The notes under the pieces were generated by a model. That model was not told where the DNA came from and made no database searches. It saw only the letters and a program-made list of their open reading frames with translations. From an uncultured beta proteobacterium (GTDB lineage: Bacteria > Pseudomonadota > Gammaproteobacteria > Burkholderiales > Burkholderiaceae_C): 42,410 nt of DNA. Both the position numbers and the translations under genes were made by a program. Below are positions 1 to 7,538 of the stretch, piece by piece (the stretch's first letter is position 1; every line of letters begins with the position of its first letter). Where the stretch lies: the NCBI GenBank assembly GCA_903909815.1, contig CAIVXG010000074.1:1-42410 (forward strand), written 5' to 3'.

Positions 1-1020
1 GAAGGTGGCGGCACCGTGGACGGCAATGCCGACTTCGAACGCTGGCGCGGCATGTCGCTGCCCGAGCGAGCCCGGCCCATGGCCATCTTCACTGCGCTGT
101 CGAGCGATGTCTACATCGAAGGTATTACTGTGAGGAATGCCGCAACCTGGGCTGTGGTCAATCTCGAGGTGGCGCACCTGGTGATCCGCGGCATCACGGT
201 CGATTCAGCCCTGGGTCCGACGCACGATGGCATCGACGTGGTTGATGGGCACGACGTGCTGATCGAACACAACACCATCAACAGCGGCGACGACGCGATC
301 TGTCTCAAGAGCGGCAGCGCCAACGGACTTCAGGATGTCACCGTGCGGCAAAACCGAATCCTGGGCGCGGGTGTCGCCAACGGTCTCAAGATCGGTACCG
401 CAAGCGTTGGGCCGGTACGCCACATCGTGTTCGAGGATATTTCCATCGAGAACGCGCAAGCCGCAGCGATAGCGGTGGAATCGGTGGATGGTTCGGCCAT
501 TTCGGATATGGTTTTTCGACGCATCCGTATATCCCATGTGGGCACCCCTTTCTTCGTTTTGCTGGGAAATCGTGGGGGGGCGAAGACAGGTTCAATCAGC
601 GGGCTGAGGTTCGAATCGATCCGCGCCACCGACATGCGCTACCCCTGGGGTTCGCTCATCATGGGTGCGCCGGCCGACACCACGGGCCAGCATGAACTAT
701 CAGACATCACTTTCAAGGAACTGGACCTGCGCTTCCAGGGCGGACAGACAGTGACTGGACCCTACGCCTTCGCCAGCACAGAGCGCGACGCGATTCGCTT
801 TCCCAACTATCAAGGTGGCTACCCGGATCCCAAATTCCTGTTTGCGACTCATGCCGCAAAGTCAGAAGTCACCAGCTACACCTTGCCGGGATGGGCCTTC
901 TTCATTCGACACGCGCGCGGCGTCAGTTTTGTCGACTGCAAGCTTGCCGTTGACGGCGCCGACGCAAGAGACCCTGTCGTGACGCACGATGCCACAGTCA
1001 CCGGCTCCTGCTCGTATTGA
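1..1020 (+). CDS. Glycoside hydrolase family 28 (polygalacturonase-like), 5' end missing
   Basis: The reading frame is open from the first base, so the gene begins upstream of the window and the signal peptide cannot be seen. The fragment shows the right-handed beta-helix pattern of family 28, with repeated short strands such as GITVRN, LVIRGITV and VTVRQN. The usual active-site blocks can be placed: THDGIDV (the family's NTDG block, Asp kept), GDDAICLKS (paired Asp kept) and ANGLKIGT, which stands where polygalacturonases have GHG. The classical RIK block is not obvious. This fits the wider exo-polygalacturonase / rhamnogalacturonase branch of the family, acting on pectic polymers outside the cytoplasm. 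The exact substrate is not known. No pectin-related neighbour is visible downstream. Confidence 0.85.
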   Translation, partial: EGGGTVDGNADFERWRGMSLPERARPMAIFTALSSDVYIEGITVRNAATWAVVNLEVAHLVIRGITVDSALGPTHDGIDVVDGHDVLIEHNTINSGDDAICLKSGSANGLQDVTVRQNRILGAGVANGLKIGTASVGPVRHIVFEDISIENAQAAAIAVESVDGSAISDMVFRRIRISHVGTPFFVLLGNRGGAKTGSISGLRFESIRATDMRYPWGSLIMGAPADTTGQHELSDITFKELDLRFQGGQTVTGPYAFASTERDAIRFPNYQGGYPDPKFLFATHAAKSEVTSYTLPGWAFFIRHARGVSFVDCKLAVDGADARDPVVTHDATVTGSCSY

Positions 1021-1535
1021 GGCCAACCTAAAGAATGCTGTTCCAACCGTTATCGCATGCTGCAAAAGTCTGCGTGATCAAGCCACGAAGTCAGGTTCAA
1101 ATTTGGATTTGTCTTGGTGGCCAATTCTTGTCCTACATAGGTAGGAGAACTATCTACATTGCGATCTTCGCAGTCATTCGGGACTCGCTCAGCGATCCTT
1201 GAAGCCCAACCACGCTCGGAGCATGTGCAGCATCACGAGATCAGCTCACTGCAGGGCACTGGACAACTCCGGTGAAGGACAGTTCCCGCTGCGACCCGGC
1301 CTTACGTTTGATTCCATTGCTTACACTCATTATGGGAGTAGCAGGGCTCACCCGTCGCCGTAGGCGGGTGATCAAGACTTCACGTGTAAGTTGCCATCTC
1401 CCTTACGACTAGCAGCTTCGAGTTTGGTGATGCATTCTCCCGATGCCCTCAATTCAGATCCACAGTTCACGCCGCCAGCAGCCCACTCGGGCACGTCCAA
1501 CTGCCGTTTCTAGGCTGACCCGTTCTATATAGGCG
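1021..1535. other. 515-base stretch without a recognisable gene
   Basis: No open frame here resembles a known protein, and by eye the stretch is less GC-rich than the genes around it. Two short perfect hairpins are visible: TCCTAC/GTAGGA at 1131-1146 and CACCCG/CGGGTG at 1349-1370. The second could end transcription from either side, but it has no T-run. The stretch lies between the truncated-in-view hydrolase and a toxin-antitoxin pair, so it may be the remains of mobile or decayed DNA. That is inference only. Confidence 0.4.
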
Positions 1536-1919
1536 TTACTGAACAGCACTGTAAGCGAGCTGCCGCTGGTGCTTCAGAGCAAGCAGAATAACTTCCGAGT
1601 CTGAATGCGCGTACAGAACGACATGATTGGCAACGACATACTCACGCAAAGACGGCAGACCCACTTGCTTGGCCAGTTCCAATATCGACTCAGCCCTGAG
1701 TCGAGCTTGGGCGGAATGCGAGTTCAAAAACCGAGCATGACGTCCACAAGCTGGAGACCAGTTCAACATTGCCCTCATCTCGCGCAATTCACTTTTCAGC
1801 TTAACGAAACGAGAGGCGGCGGACTCCGCATCTTGCAGGACAAAGAATGCGCGAGCTTCTTCCAAATTGAACGTGAAATTTGGTGCCGCTCCGACCTTGG
1901 CGTTGACAGGTAGCACCAT
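1536..1919 (-). CDS. RelE/ParE-superfamily toxin of a type II toxin-antitoxin pair
   Basis: The 127-residue product ends with the hallmark of RelE/ParE toxins: a strand with REYVV, then NHVVLYAH, then EVILLALKHQRQ. Proteins of this fold either cleave ribosome-bound mRNA or poison gyrase; the sequence alone does not tell which. The N-terminal half is longer than in compact RelE proteins (about 95 residues) and contains a helix-rich part with many Glu and Arg. The start codon shares one base with the stop codon of the upstream antitoxin gene (TGATG), which implies translational coupling and the usual antitoxin-first order. Toxic activity is inferred from family and context. Confidence 0.8.
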   Translation of the reverse strand: MVLPVNAKVGAAPNFTFNLEEARAFFVLQDAESAASRFVKLKSELREMRAMLNWSPACGRHARFLNSHSAQARLRAESILELAKQVGLPSLREYVVANHVVLYAHSDSEVILLALKHQRQLAYSAVQ

Positions 1920-2200
1920 CAGTCGGCCAAAATAAGGTCCAGTTCAGCAGGTGATATCCGTCGACCAGCAAGGATTTGCCGAAGCCCGATTTCCGCCTCA
2001 GAAAGCAGCACCAAGCTCGCATGCTCTACTTCCAGCGCGTGGTAGTAGTCAAGTTTCTTCGCGTCCACTATTGCGACGTAACTGACGCCGTTTTTGGTGA
2101 GCACTTTTTCAGCCCCGCCACGGACAACTTCCTCGGCCAACTCGGTTAGTCGTGCACGGGCCTCGCTGATGGGCACCACATCGCTCGCTCTGAGGCTCAT
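1919..2200 (-). CDS. Phd/YefM-type antitoxin
   Basis: The 93-residue product has the N-terminal Phd/YefM DNA-binding pattern, VVPISEARARLTELAEEV, followed by a short strand around VLTKNGVSYVAIV and a charged C-terminal helix that would wrap the toxin. Family members bind and neutralise their toxin and, alone or in complex, repress their own promoter. The gene has a good ribosome binding site (AAGGAG about four bases before the ATG), and a perfect palindrome overlaps its promoter. It ends at the first base of the toxin gene, so the two form one transcription unit. Confidence 0.85.
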   Translation of the reverse strand: MSLRASDVVPISEARARLTELAEEVVRGGAEKVLTKNGVSYVAIVDAKKLDYYHALEVEHASLVLLSEAEIGLRQILAGRRISPAELDLILAD

Positions 2201-2211
2201 GACGACTCCTT

Positions 2212-2233
2212 AATGAATGCGTTAACATTCATT
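2212..2233. promoter_or_regulatory. Palindromic operator of the toxin-antitoxin operon
   Basis: Perfect 8-base arms AATGAATG and CATTCATT flank a 6-base centre. The palindrome sits 11 bases before the antitoxin ATG and overlaps the predicted -10 box. Its place matches the autoregulatory operators of Phd/YefM systems. Binding is inferred. Confidence 0.7.
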
Positions 2234-2257
2234 GTACGCCGCGGTGACCGACGTCAA
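2231..2257 (-). promoter_or_regulatory. Sigma-70-like promoter of the toxin-antitoxin operon
   Basis: Read on the minus strand there is TTGACG (2257-2252), a 15-base spacer and TACAAT (2236-2231). The spacer is two bases short of the ideal, which would suit a tightly repressed promoter. The -10 box overlaps one arm of the palindrome. Confidence 0.55.
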
Positions 2258-2397
2258 AGCTGCACTTGAGCCGGTCGTCGGCAGTAACCGAGTCGAACTC
2301 GACGATCCACAACCTGACTGCCGTGGGCATGGCCTGCACGCGTGCGGCCGAAGGACGATCTGATTCGGCTGAGTGATGGCGCCAGCTTCAGCGATGA

Positions 2398-3357
2398 CTA
2401 GCCTGCCAACACCCGTGCCAGCGTCGCCGCATCCACGTTGCCGCCCGAGATCGTGGTGCCGACAACCTGCCCCTGGATTGAATTGCGTTCCTGCATCGCC
2501 GCCGCAAAGCTGGCCGCCCCGGCGCCCTCGGCCACGTTGTGCGTGTCGGCGTAAATGTCGCGCATCGCCTGAGCGACTTCCTCGTCCGTCACTTGCACGA
2601 TATGGTGCAGGTGCGGTATCAAAATCTCCAACGCAGAGGCATCCGCCACGCGGCAGGCCATGCCATCGGCCAGTTGCGTGCTCACCGGTGCCTCGACCAC
2701 ACGCCCGGCAGCGACCGAGTCCGCATAGGTGGTGGCGTGCGCGCTGACGACGCCCACGACGCGCACGCCGTGCCCCAGTGCGAGCTTGGCGGCGATGGCA
2801 GAGCAGGCGCCCGAACCCTGGCCTATGGGCACATACACCACATCAAGCCGAGGTACCGCCTGAAACAATTCCCACCAATAGGTGCTGACTCCGCTGAGCA
2901 GGTCGCGGTGGAAGCTGGGCACCATGTGCGCACCACGCTCTGCGGCGAGTTGCAGCGCGTGTTCGCGGCTTTCCTGGAAGTCCTCGCCGTGTTCGATCAG
3001 CGTCACGCCCAAAGCCCGCATGGCGGCGTTCTTCTCAAGCGAATTGCCACGCGGCACCACGATGCTGCAGGCCACGCCGTGCGACCTCGCGGCCCAGCCT
3101 ATGCTTTGTCCATGATTGCCGCGGGTGGCGCTGATCACTTCAAGCGGCAGCGCGCCATGTTGGCGCAGCGCTTCGAAATAGGTCAGACCACCGCGGATCT
3201 TGAAGGCACCTACGGGCGTATGGTTCTCATGCTTGACCCAGCAGTGGGCGCCCAGGCGCCCGCTCAGACCTGCCCAGCGGTATTGCGGCGTGGCCTGAAA
3301 TTCACGGTAGATGAGTTGCGCCGCGGCTTCGATCTCCTGCAGATGGGGCAGGTTCAT
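2398..3357 (-). CDS. Threonine/serine dehydratase-like PLP enzyme
   Basis: This 319-residue protein belongs to the fold-type II PLP enzymes (threonine dehydratase, COG1171 type). The PLP lysine is expected at Lys53 in PVGAFKIRGG, and the substrate-binding block is SATRGNHGQS. There is no C-terminal regulatory ACT domain, so it resembles catabolic rather than biosynthetic dehydratases. The phosphate-binding loop reads GQGSGACS rather than the glycine-rich loop of classical threonine deaminase, so the substrate may be another beta-hydroxy amino acid. It is the last gene of a minus-strand operon and its start overlaps the stop of the PhzF-like gene by four bases (ATGA). Confidence 0.85.
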   Translation of the reverse strand: MNLPHLQEIEAAAQLIYREFQATPQYRWAGLSGRLGAHCWVKHENHTPVGAFKIRGGLTYFEALRQHGALPLEVISATRGNHGQSIGWAARSHGVACSIVVPRGNSLEKNAAMRALGVTLIEHGEDFQESREHALQLAAERGAHMVPSFHRDLLSGVSTYWWELFQAVPRLDVVYVPIGQGSGACSAIAAKLALGHGVRVVGVVSAHATTYADSVAAGRVVEAPVSTQLADGMACRVADASALEILIPHLHHIVQVTDEEVAQAMRDIYADTHNVAEGAGAASFAAAMQERNSIQGQVVGTTISGGNVDAATLARVLAG

Positions 3358-4238
3358 AACAGCACCGATCCATCAACGCAGGTGACGACGTCGCCGCCGA
3401 CCCAGATACGGTCGCCGTCACGCTCGATGTAAACCCGACCCGCACGCTGCAGCGCCGTTCCCTGGGCTGCAACATAGCGCTCGGGCGCCAGACCGGCTCC
3501 GATCAGCCATTGGGCCAGCGCTGCATTCAAGCTGCCGGTGACAGGGTCTTCCGCCATGCCGTTGTTTCCCGGAAAGAAAGCCCGCACCTCAAACGAGGTG
3601 TCGTGATCTACCGATTGCGCACCGACCACACCGACCTTGCCTCGCGGCCCGACGACGCCGATATCGAGTCCGGCAAGAATGGCCGCGTCCGGCCTGAGGG
3701 CGAGCACCTGCTCGGCCGAGCGCAGCATCACGCCGCGCCAGTTCGGTCCGTTGTCGCACCAGGCGTGATGCACGATGTCGCTGCGCTCGACGCCCAGGCC
3801 GCGCGCGATCAAGGCAATATCGGACTCCGTCATCGGGCCGCTCTTGATCAGCGGCGGCGCCGCGAACGCCAGCCGATCACCGTCGCGCTGAATCTGCACC
3901 AGCCCGACACCGCATTCCTGCACCACGAACTCACTCTTTGGCTGCCCACCTGCTTGCAGCCAGGCATGGCAGGTACCCAGGGTAGGGTGGCCGGCGAACG
4001 GCAGTTCTCGACCAGGACAAAAGATGCGCACGCGGTAGTCGGCTGCAGCATCGGTCGGCGGCAGTACGAAGGTGGCCTCGGATAAATTGGTCCAGTTCGT
4101 GAAGTGCTGCATTTCCTCAGTGGACAAATCCGTGCCATCGAGCACCACTGCCAAGGGGTTCCCCCGATAGGGGATCGCGGTGAAAACGTCGACCTGTTTG
4201 AACAGCCGGTCCCGAGCTTGTCTAGGGGCGCGCTTCAT
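3354..4238 (-). CDS. PhzF-family isomerase
   Basis: The 294-residue protein shows the two-lobed PhzF / diaminopimelate epimerase-like pattern. The N-terminal block QVDVFTAIPYRGNPLAVV is typical, the catalytic glutamate is expected at Glu54 in NLSEATFVLP, and the family blocks PFAGHPTLG and EDPVTGS are present. PhzF itself isomerises dihydro-hydroxyanthranilate in phenazine synthesis. No other phenazine gene is seen here, and most chromosomal homologues have no known substrate. The gene starts two bases after the stop of the aminotransferase gene and lacks a clear ribosome binding site, so it probably depends on translation from the gene before. The repeat-derived sequence lies directly upstream of its start. 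Confidence 0.85.
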   Translation of the reverse strand: MKRAPRQARDRLFKQVDVFTAIPYRGNPLAVVLDGTDLSTEEMQHFTNWTNLSEATFVLPPTDAAADYRVRIFCPGRELPFAGHPTLGTCHAWLQAGGQPKSEFVVQECGVGLVQIQRDGDRLAFAAPPLIKSGPMTESDIALIARGLGVERSDIVHHAWCDNGPNWRGVMLRSAEQVLALRPDAAILAGLDIGVVGPRGKVGVVGAQSVDHDTSFEVRAFFPGNNGMAEDPVTGSLNAALAQWLIGAGLAPERYVAAQGTALQRAGRVYIERDGDRIWVGGDVVTCVDGSVLL

Positions 4239-4240
4239 GT

Positions 4241-5563
4241 TCAGCTATCCAGTTGAGGACCGAGCTCGCTCGCTGAGTTATCGGGGTCAGACCCCAATTT
4301 CGCTGCGGCGCAAAGCGCCACACCTTGCGGGCGAGCCGAAGGCTCGGCGAATTTGGGCGCTGACCCCAAAAACTCCAAGTTTTCAGAAATCGTTTTTGCC
4401 AAGGCCTCAATGCCCGCATGGATTTGTTCCACGCTGGCGGTGACGAAGGACAGGCGCAGCGTGCGCGCATCCGCATGGTCGGCGTAGAAGGCGGCACCGG
4501 GCACGAAGGCAACGCCCTTGTCCACTGCCTTGGGCAGCAACTCCACCGCGCTCATGCCTTGCGGCAGTCGCACCCAAAGGAACATGCCGCCGCTGGGCGT
4601 GTTCCATTCGACGCCGGCAGGCATGTGCTGCTTCATCGCCTCGAGCATGGCGTCGCGCTGGCTCTTGTACAGCGCACGGATGGTGGGCACGTGGCGTTGC
4701 AGAAATCCGTCCCTCATGACCTCGACCACGACCCTTTGGTTGAAGCCCGGTGTGTGCAAATCTGCAGCCTGTTTGGCTTGCAGCAGCTTTGCGTAGATCG
4801 CCTTCGGCGCGACCACAAAGCCCAGACGCAAGCCGGGGGCCAGCACCTTGGAGAAAGACCCCAGGTAGATGCAGCCTTCGGGGTTGCGCGCGGTGAGCGG
4901 CAAGGGAGGGGGCGCGTCAAACCACAGGTCACCGTAGGGGTTGTCTTCCAGCAAGGGCAAGCCCAGCTCGCCCGCGGCCTGGCTTAAGCGCGCGCGACTG
5001 GATTCGGGCATGGTGCGGCCCGTGGGATTCTGGAAGTTGGGCAGCACGTACAGGAAGCGTGCCGACTCCGTGCGTACCGTCTCACGCAGCGCCGCCACGT
5101 CGACGCCGCTGTCGTCACAGGTCACACCTTGAATCTTCGGCTGCATCGGCGCAAAGGCCTGCAGTGCGCCCAGGTAGGTGGGCGTTTCCACCAGCACGCG
5201 GCTGTCCTTGTCGATCAGAATCTTGCCGACCAGATCCAGCCCCTGCTGCGAGCCTGTCGTGATCAACACCTGGGCCGGGTCCACGTTCCATGGCAGCATC
5301 TGCGCCACCATTTCGCGCAGCGACCCCAGGCCTTCGCTGGCGGCGTATTGCAGCGCGGCGCTCGCGTCGTCGCGCAACACCTTGGCGCACGCGGCGGCAA
5401 ACTCGGCCACCGGAAAAGTCTTGGGCGATGGCAGGCCGCCGGCAAAGCTGATGATGCCGGGACGCTCGGTGACCTTGAGGATTTCGCGGATCACCGACGG
5501 GTTCATGAGCGCGGCGCGCTCGGCCAGCACCCATGGACTGGAAGAGTTTTGAGAAGTTGTCAT
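4241..5563 (-). CDS. PLP-dependent aminotransferase (class I/II, 2-aminoadipate aminotransferase-like) with repeat-derived tail
   Basis: The 440-residue protein is a fold-type I aminotransferase. The blocks AGGLPSP, YAASEGLGSLRE, PNFQNPTG and EDNPYGDL are typical of the LysN / kynurenine-aminoadipate aminotransferase group. The PLP lysine is Lys239 in YLGSFSKVLAPG. Such enzymes use broad amino donors and 2-oxo acids, so the substrate cannot be named. The family normally ends near residue 395; residues from about 397 to 440 are encoded by a palindromic repeat, with residues 399-427 lying within its main inverted repeat. The start overlaps the stop of the permease gene by four bases. Confidence 0.88.
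   Translation of the reverse strand: MTTSQNSSSPWVLAERAALMNPSVIREILKVTERPGIISFAGGLPSPKTFPVAEFAAACAKVLRDDASAALQYAASEGLGSLREMVAQMLPWNVDPAQVLITTGSQQGLDLVGKILIDKDSRVLVETPTYLGALQAFAPMQPKIQGVTCDDSGVDVAALRETVRTESARFLYVLPNFQNPTGRTMPESSRARLSQAAGELGLPLLEDNPYGDLWFDAPPPLPLTARNPEGCIYLGSFSKVLAPGLRLGFVVAPKAIYAKLLQAKQAADLHTPGFNQRVVVEVMRDGFLQRHVPTIRALYKSQRDAMLEAMKQHMPAGVEWNTPSGGMFLWVRLPQGMSAVELLPKAVDKGVAFVPGAAFYADHADARTLRLSFVTASVEQIHAGIEALAKTISENLEFLGSAPKFAEPSARPQGVALCAAAKLGSDPDNSASELGPQLDS
4250..4367. repeat. Dispersed palindromic repeat, copy A, with long hairpin
   Basis: The perfect palindrome GGGGTCAGACCCC lies at 4283-4295. A longer imperfect inverted repeat pairs 4283-4303 with 4347-4367 (18 of 21 positions). 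The left part, beginning CAGTTGAGGAC at 4250, aligns with copies at 10142 and 33085. The element has invaded the 3' end of the aminotransferase gene and is read as its C-terminus. Confidence 0.75.
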
Positions 5564-6474
5564 GATGGGCTTTCAGAAACGGTTGAGATCGGCATTTTCC
5601 TACCCACAAACACGGTCACCATCACGGCCAGGCCGAAGCCTACTGTGACAGCGTCGAGCGACTCGCCCAGCAGGGGCACGGCAAACAGCATCGACAGGAA
5701 GGGTTGAATCAGCTGCACCTGGCTCACACGCACCGTGCCGCCCAAAGAGAGCGCACGGTACCAGGCAAAGAAGCCCAGCCACATGGAGAACAAGGAGACG
5801 TAGGCAAAGGCCCACCACGCAACCGGCTGGATTGCCACCTCGGGCCGCTGCGCATACGCCAGCGGCAGGTTGATGGGCAGCGTCAACAGCAGGGCCCAGG
5901 AGATCACGTGCTCGGCCCGCATCGAGCCCGACAGGCGCGCGCCCCAGGCGTAACCGACGGCCGCACAGGCCATGGCCGCCAGCAGCAGCACATCGGCGTC
6001 TTGCAGATAGAGGCCCGACCCGCCCGAGCGCAATACAGCAAAACTCACCACCAGCGCCGTGCCGAAGAAGGCGCAACACCAGAAAGCGCTGGAGGGCCTT
6101 TGCCGGTGCAGGTAGGCGCCCACCACGGCCGTGGCCAGCGGCAACACACCCAGCATCACGCTGGCGTGCACCGCCTGCACATGACGCATGGCGATCGATG
6201 TGAACAACGGAAATCCAAACACCACGCCCAGCGCCACCACCGCCAGCGGCAGCAGGTCCTCGCGCCGCGGCCGGGGTGCGCGCGTGAACAACAGGAACAG
6301 TGCTGACAGCACAGCCGCAACTACAGCGCGACCCGTCGCCACAAACACGCCGGACATCTGCGGCGCCTCGGGCGTGCCGACAGCGATGCGTGTCAAGGGC
6401 AGTGTCAGGGCGAAGATCACCACGCCCAGGACGCCCAACCACAGGCCCTTGTTGCGGTGGTTCGCGTGCGTCAT
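5560..6474 (-). CDS. DMT-superfamily (EamA) permease
   Basis: About 304 residues form ten hydrophobic segments in two EamA-like halves, the pattern of drug/metabolite transporters. Some relatives export amino acids or their derivatives, which would fit the neighbouring aminotransferase and the LysE exporter. The ATG at 6474 (MTHANHRNKG) is chosen over an in-frame ATG 51 bases upstream, because the upstream residues are encoded by the repeat cluster and do not look like a transporter N-terminus. The gene overlaps the aminotransferase gene by four bases and heads a tightly packed four-gene run. Confidence 0.85.
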   Translation of the reverse strand: MTHANHRNKGLWLGVLGVVIFALTLPLTRIAVGTPEAPQMSGVFVATGRAVVAAVLSALFLLFTRAPRPRREDLLPLAVVALGVVFGFPLFTSIAMRHVQAVHASVMLGVLPLATAVVGAYLHRQRPSSAFWCCAFFGTALVVSFAVLRSGGSGLYLQDADVLLLAAMACAAVGYAWGARLSGSMRAEHVISWALLLTLPINLPLAYAQRPEVAIQPVAWWAFAYVSLFSMWLGFFAWYRALSLGGTVRVSQVQLIQPFLSMLFAVPLLGESLDAVTVGFGLAVMVTVFVGRKMPISTVSESPS

Positions 6475-6486
6475 GGTGTCTGATCC

Positions 6487-6731
6487 GTCATTGCGAGCCC
6501 CCGAATCCGGCCGGATACCGCACACGGACCATGAACCAAGGATTCGTCATTGCGAGGAGCACCAGCGACGCGGCAATCCACGAGCACCACAGCGCTTCGC
6601 CATGGATCGCCACGGCCTTCGGCCTCGCGATGACGATGGAGTTGTTCATGGAAAGGATCGTGAGCGACGCAGCAATCCACGAGCAGCACTGACATGCCCG
6701 CATGGATTGCCGCGCTGCGCTCGCAATGACG
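6487..6731. repeat. Cluster of intergenic CGTCATTGCGAG-type repeats
   Basis: Several copies of one dispersed repeat lie head to tail or inverted. CGTCATTGCGAG is seen at about 6486 and again at 6545. GCGACGCGGCAATCCA follows at 6565, with a diverged partner GCGACGCAGCAATCCA at 6664. The inverted form GGATTGCCGCGCTGCGCTCG with GCAATGACG lies at 6703-6731, and a degenerate inverted form at 6602-6635. Together they fill nearly all of the 306 bases between the LysE gene and the permease gene. No protein gene is seen here. They could form large hairpins and reduce read-through between the two genes. Confidence 0.8.
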
Positions 6732-6780
6732 CGAGAGGTTTCGTCGCAATGCGACTCGCCTCGCAAGATTTCAAAGTCAT

Positions 6781-7380
6781 TCACAGCGTCGCCATCCACA
6801 ATGCGGTGAGCACCAGCACCGCCGCCATGCCGCGGTTGAACCAGGGCAAGCGCTGCCCTTGCGCAAGCCACTCGCGCAGCAGAGATCCCATGAGCGCGTA
6901 GCTCAGGTTGCTGGCGAGCGCGAACAACAGCAGCACCGGCAGCACCACGGCAAAGCGCTGCCACTGATCGGTGCGACCGGCGAGCCAGCCCGCCACCACG
7001 GTCAGCGCCAACATCCATGCCTTGATGTTCAGGAACTGCAGCAACACGCCCTGCCCGAACGTGACGTCGAGTCGCGATCGTTCGATCTGGAAAGTGGATT
7101 TGACGCCGAGCAGTTTGTAGGCCAACCACAGCAGATAGCCCACGCCGAAGAAGGTGATGGCCAAGCGCAAAGCCGGCGCAGCGAGCACCAGGGCGCCAAC
7201 GCCCCCGGCGCACAGGCTGAACAGCAGCGCCCATCCCACCGGCACCGCCAACACGAAGCCTATTGCGCTCTTCAAGCCGCCGTTGGCCGCCAGTGCCGTA
7301 GACAGGGTGGTGTTGGGGCCGGGCGTGAAACTGGCAGCGGTGCAGAGCAGGAGCAGGGCGGTGAATTCGGGAGCAGTCAT
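6781..7380 (-). CDS. LysE/RhtB-family amino-acid exporter
   Basis: The 199-residue protein begins MTAPEFTALLLLC and has about six hydrophobic segments. The N-terminal block FTPGPNTTLSTALAANGG is the LysE-family signature. Relatives export basic or neutral amino acids such as lysine or threonine. The frame is open for another 180 bases upstream, but that part lies in the regulatory region and codes for an unlikely N-terminus, so the ATG at 7380 is preferred. The gene is divergent from a MocR-type regulator, the usual arrangement for a regulator and its target. Confidence 0.88.
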   Translation of the reverse strand: MTAPEFTALLLLCTAASFTPGPNTTLSTALAANGGLKSAIGFVLAVPVGWALLFSLCAGGVGALVLAAPALRLAITFFGVGYLLWLAYKLLGVKSTFQIERSRLDVTFGQGVLLQFLNIKAWMLALTVVAGWLAGRTDQWQRFAVVLPVLLLFALASNLSYALMGSLLREWLAQGQRLPWFNRGMAAVLVLTALWMATL

Positions 7381-7437
7381 GAAAAATGAAAGTGGCAGGG
7401 CTTGCCAAAGTGTGGACCCTGACTTTATAGTTGACGC

Positions 7438-7485
7438 CAACACAGTAGCAGTACAGTTTGCCCGACAAACACACAAACTGTGTTG
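7438..7485. promoter_or_regulatory. Nested inverted repeats, probable MocR operator
   Basis: Two inverted repeats share this stretch between the divergent LysE and MocR genes. CAACACAGT (7438-7446) pairs with ACTGTGTTG (7477-7485), and ACAGTTTG (7453-7460) pairs with CAAACTGT (7474-7481). A possible -35 box TTGACG (7431) for the regulator lies at the edge. MocR proteins bind multi-part operators in such regions. The site is inferred from symmetry and position. Confidence 0.6.
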
Positions 7486-7538
7486 TTTCCAGCGCCAACA
7501 TAGCTGCAGCCTCACCGCATCCATGAAAGCGACTCTCG

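Noticed and set aside
2234-2362. Possible remnant of a protein gene between the antitoxin promoter and the dehydratase
   Set aside because: One plus-strand frame is open for about 40 codons, but the product shows no convincing family pattern.
1021-2400. Integron cassette with attC site around the toxin-antitoxin pair
   Set aside because: GTT-like core bases occur, but no paired R and L boxes with the attC fold could be found.
6487-6731. CRISPR array
   Set aside because: The repeats differ in length and orientation and there are no regular unique spacers or cas genes.
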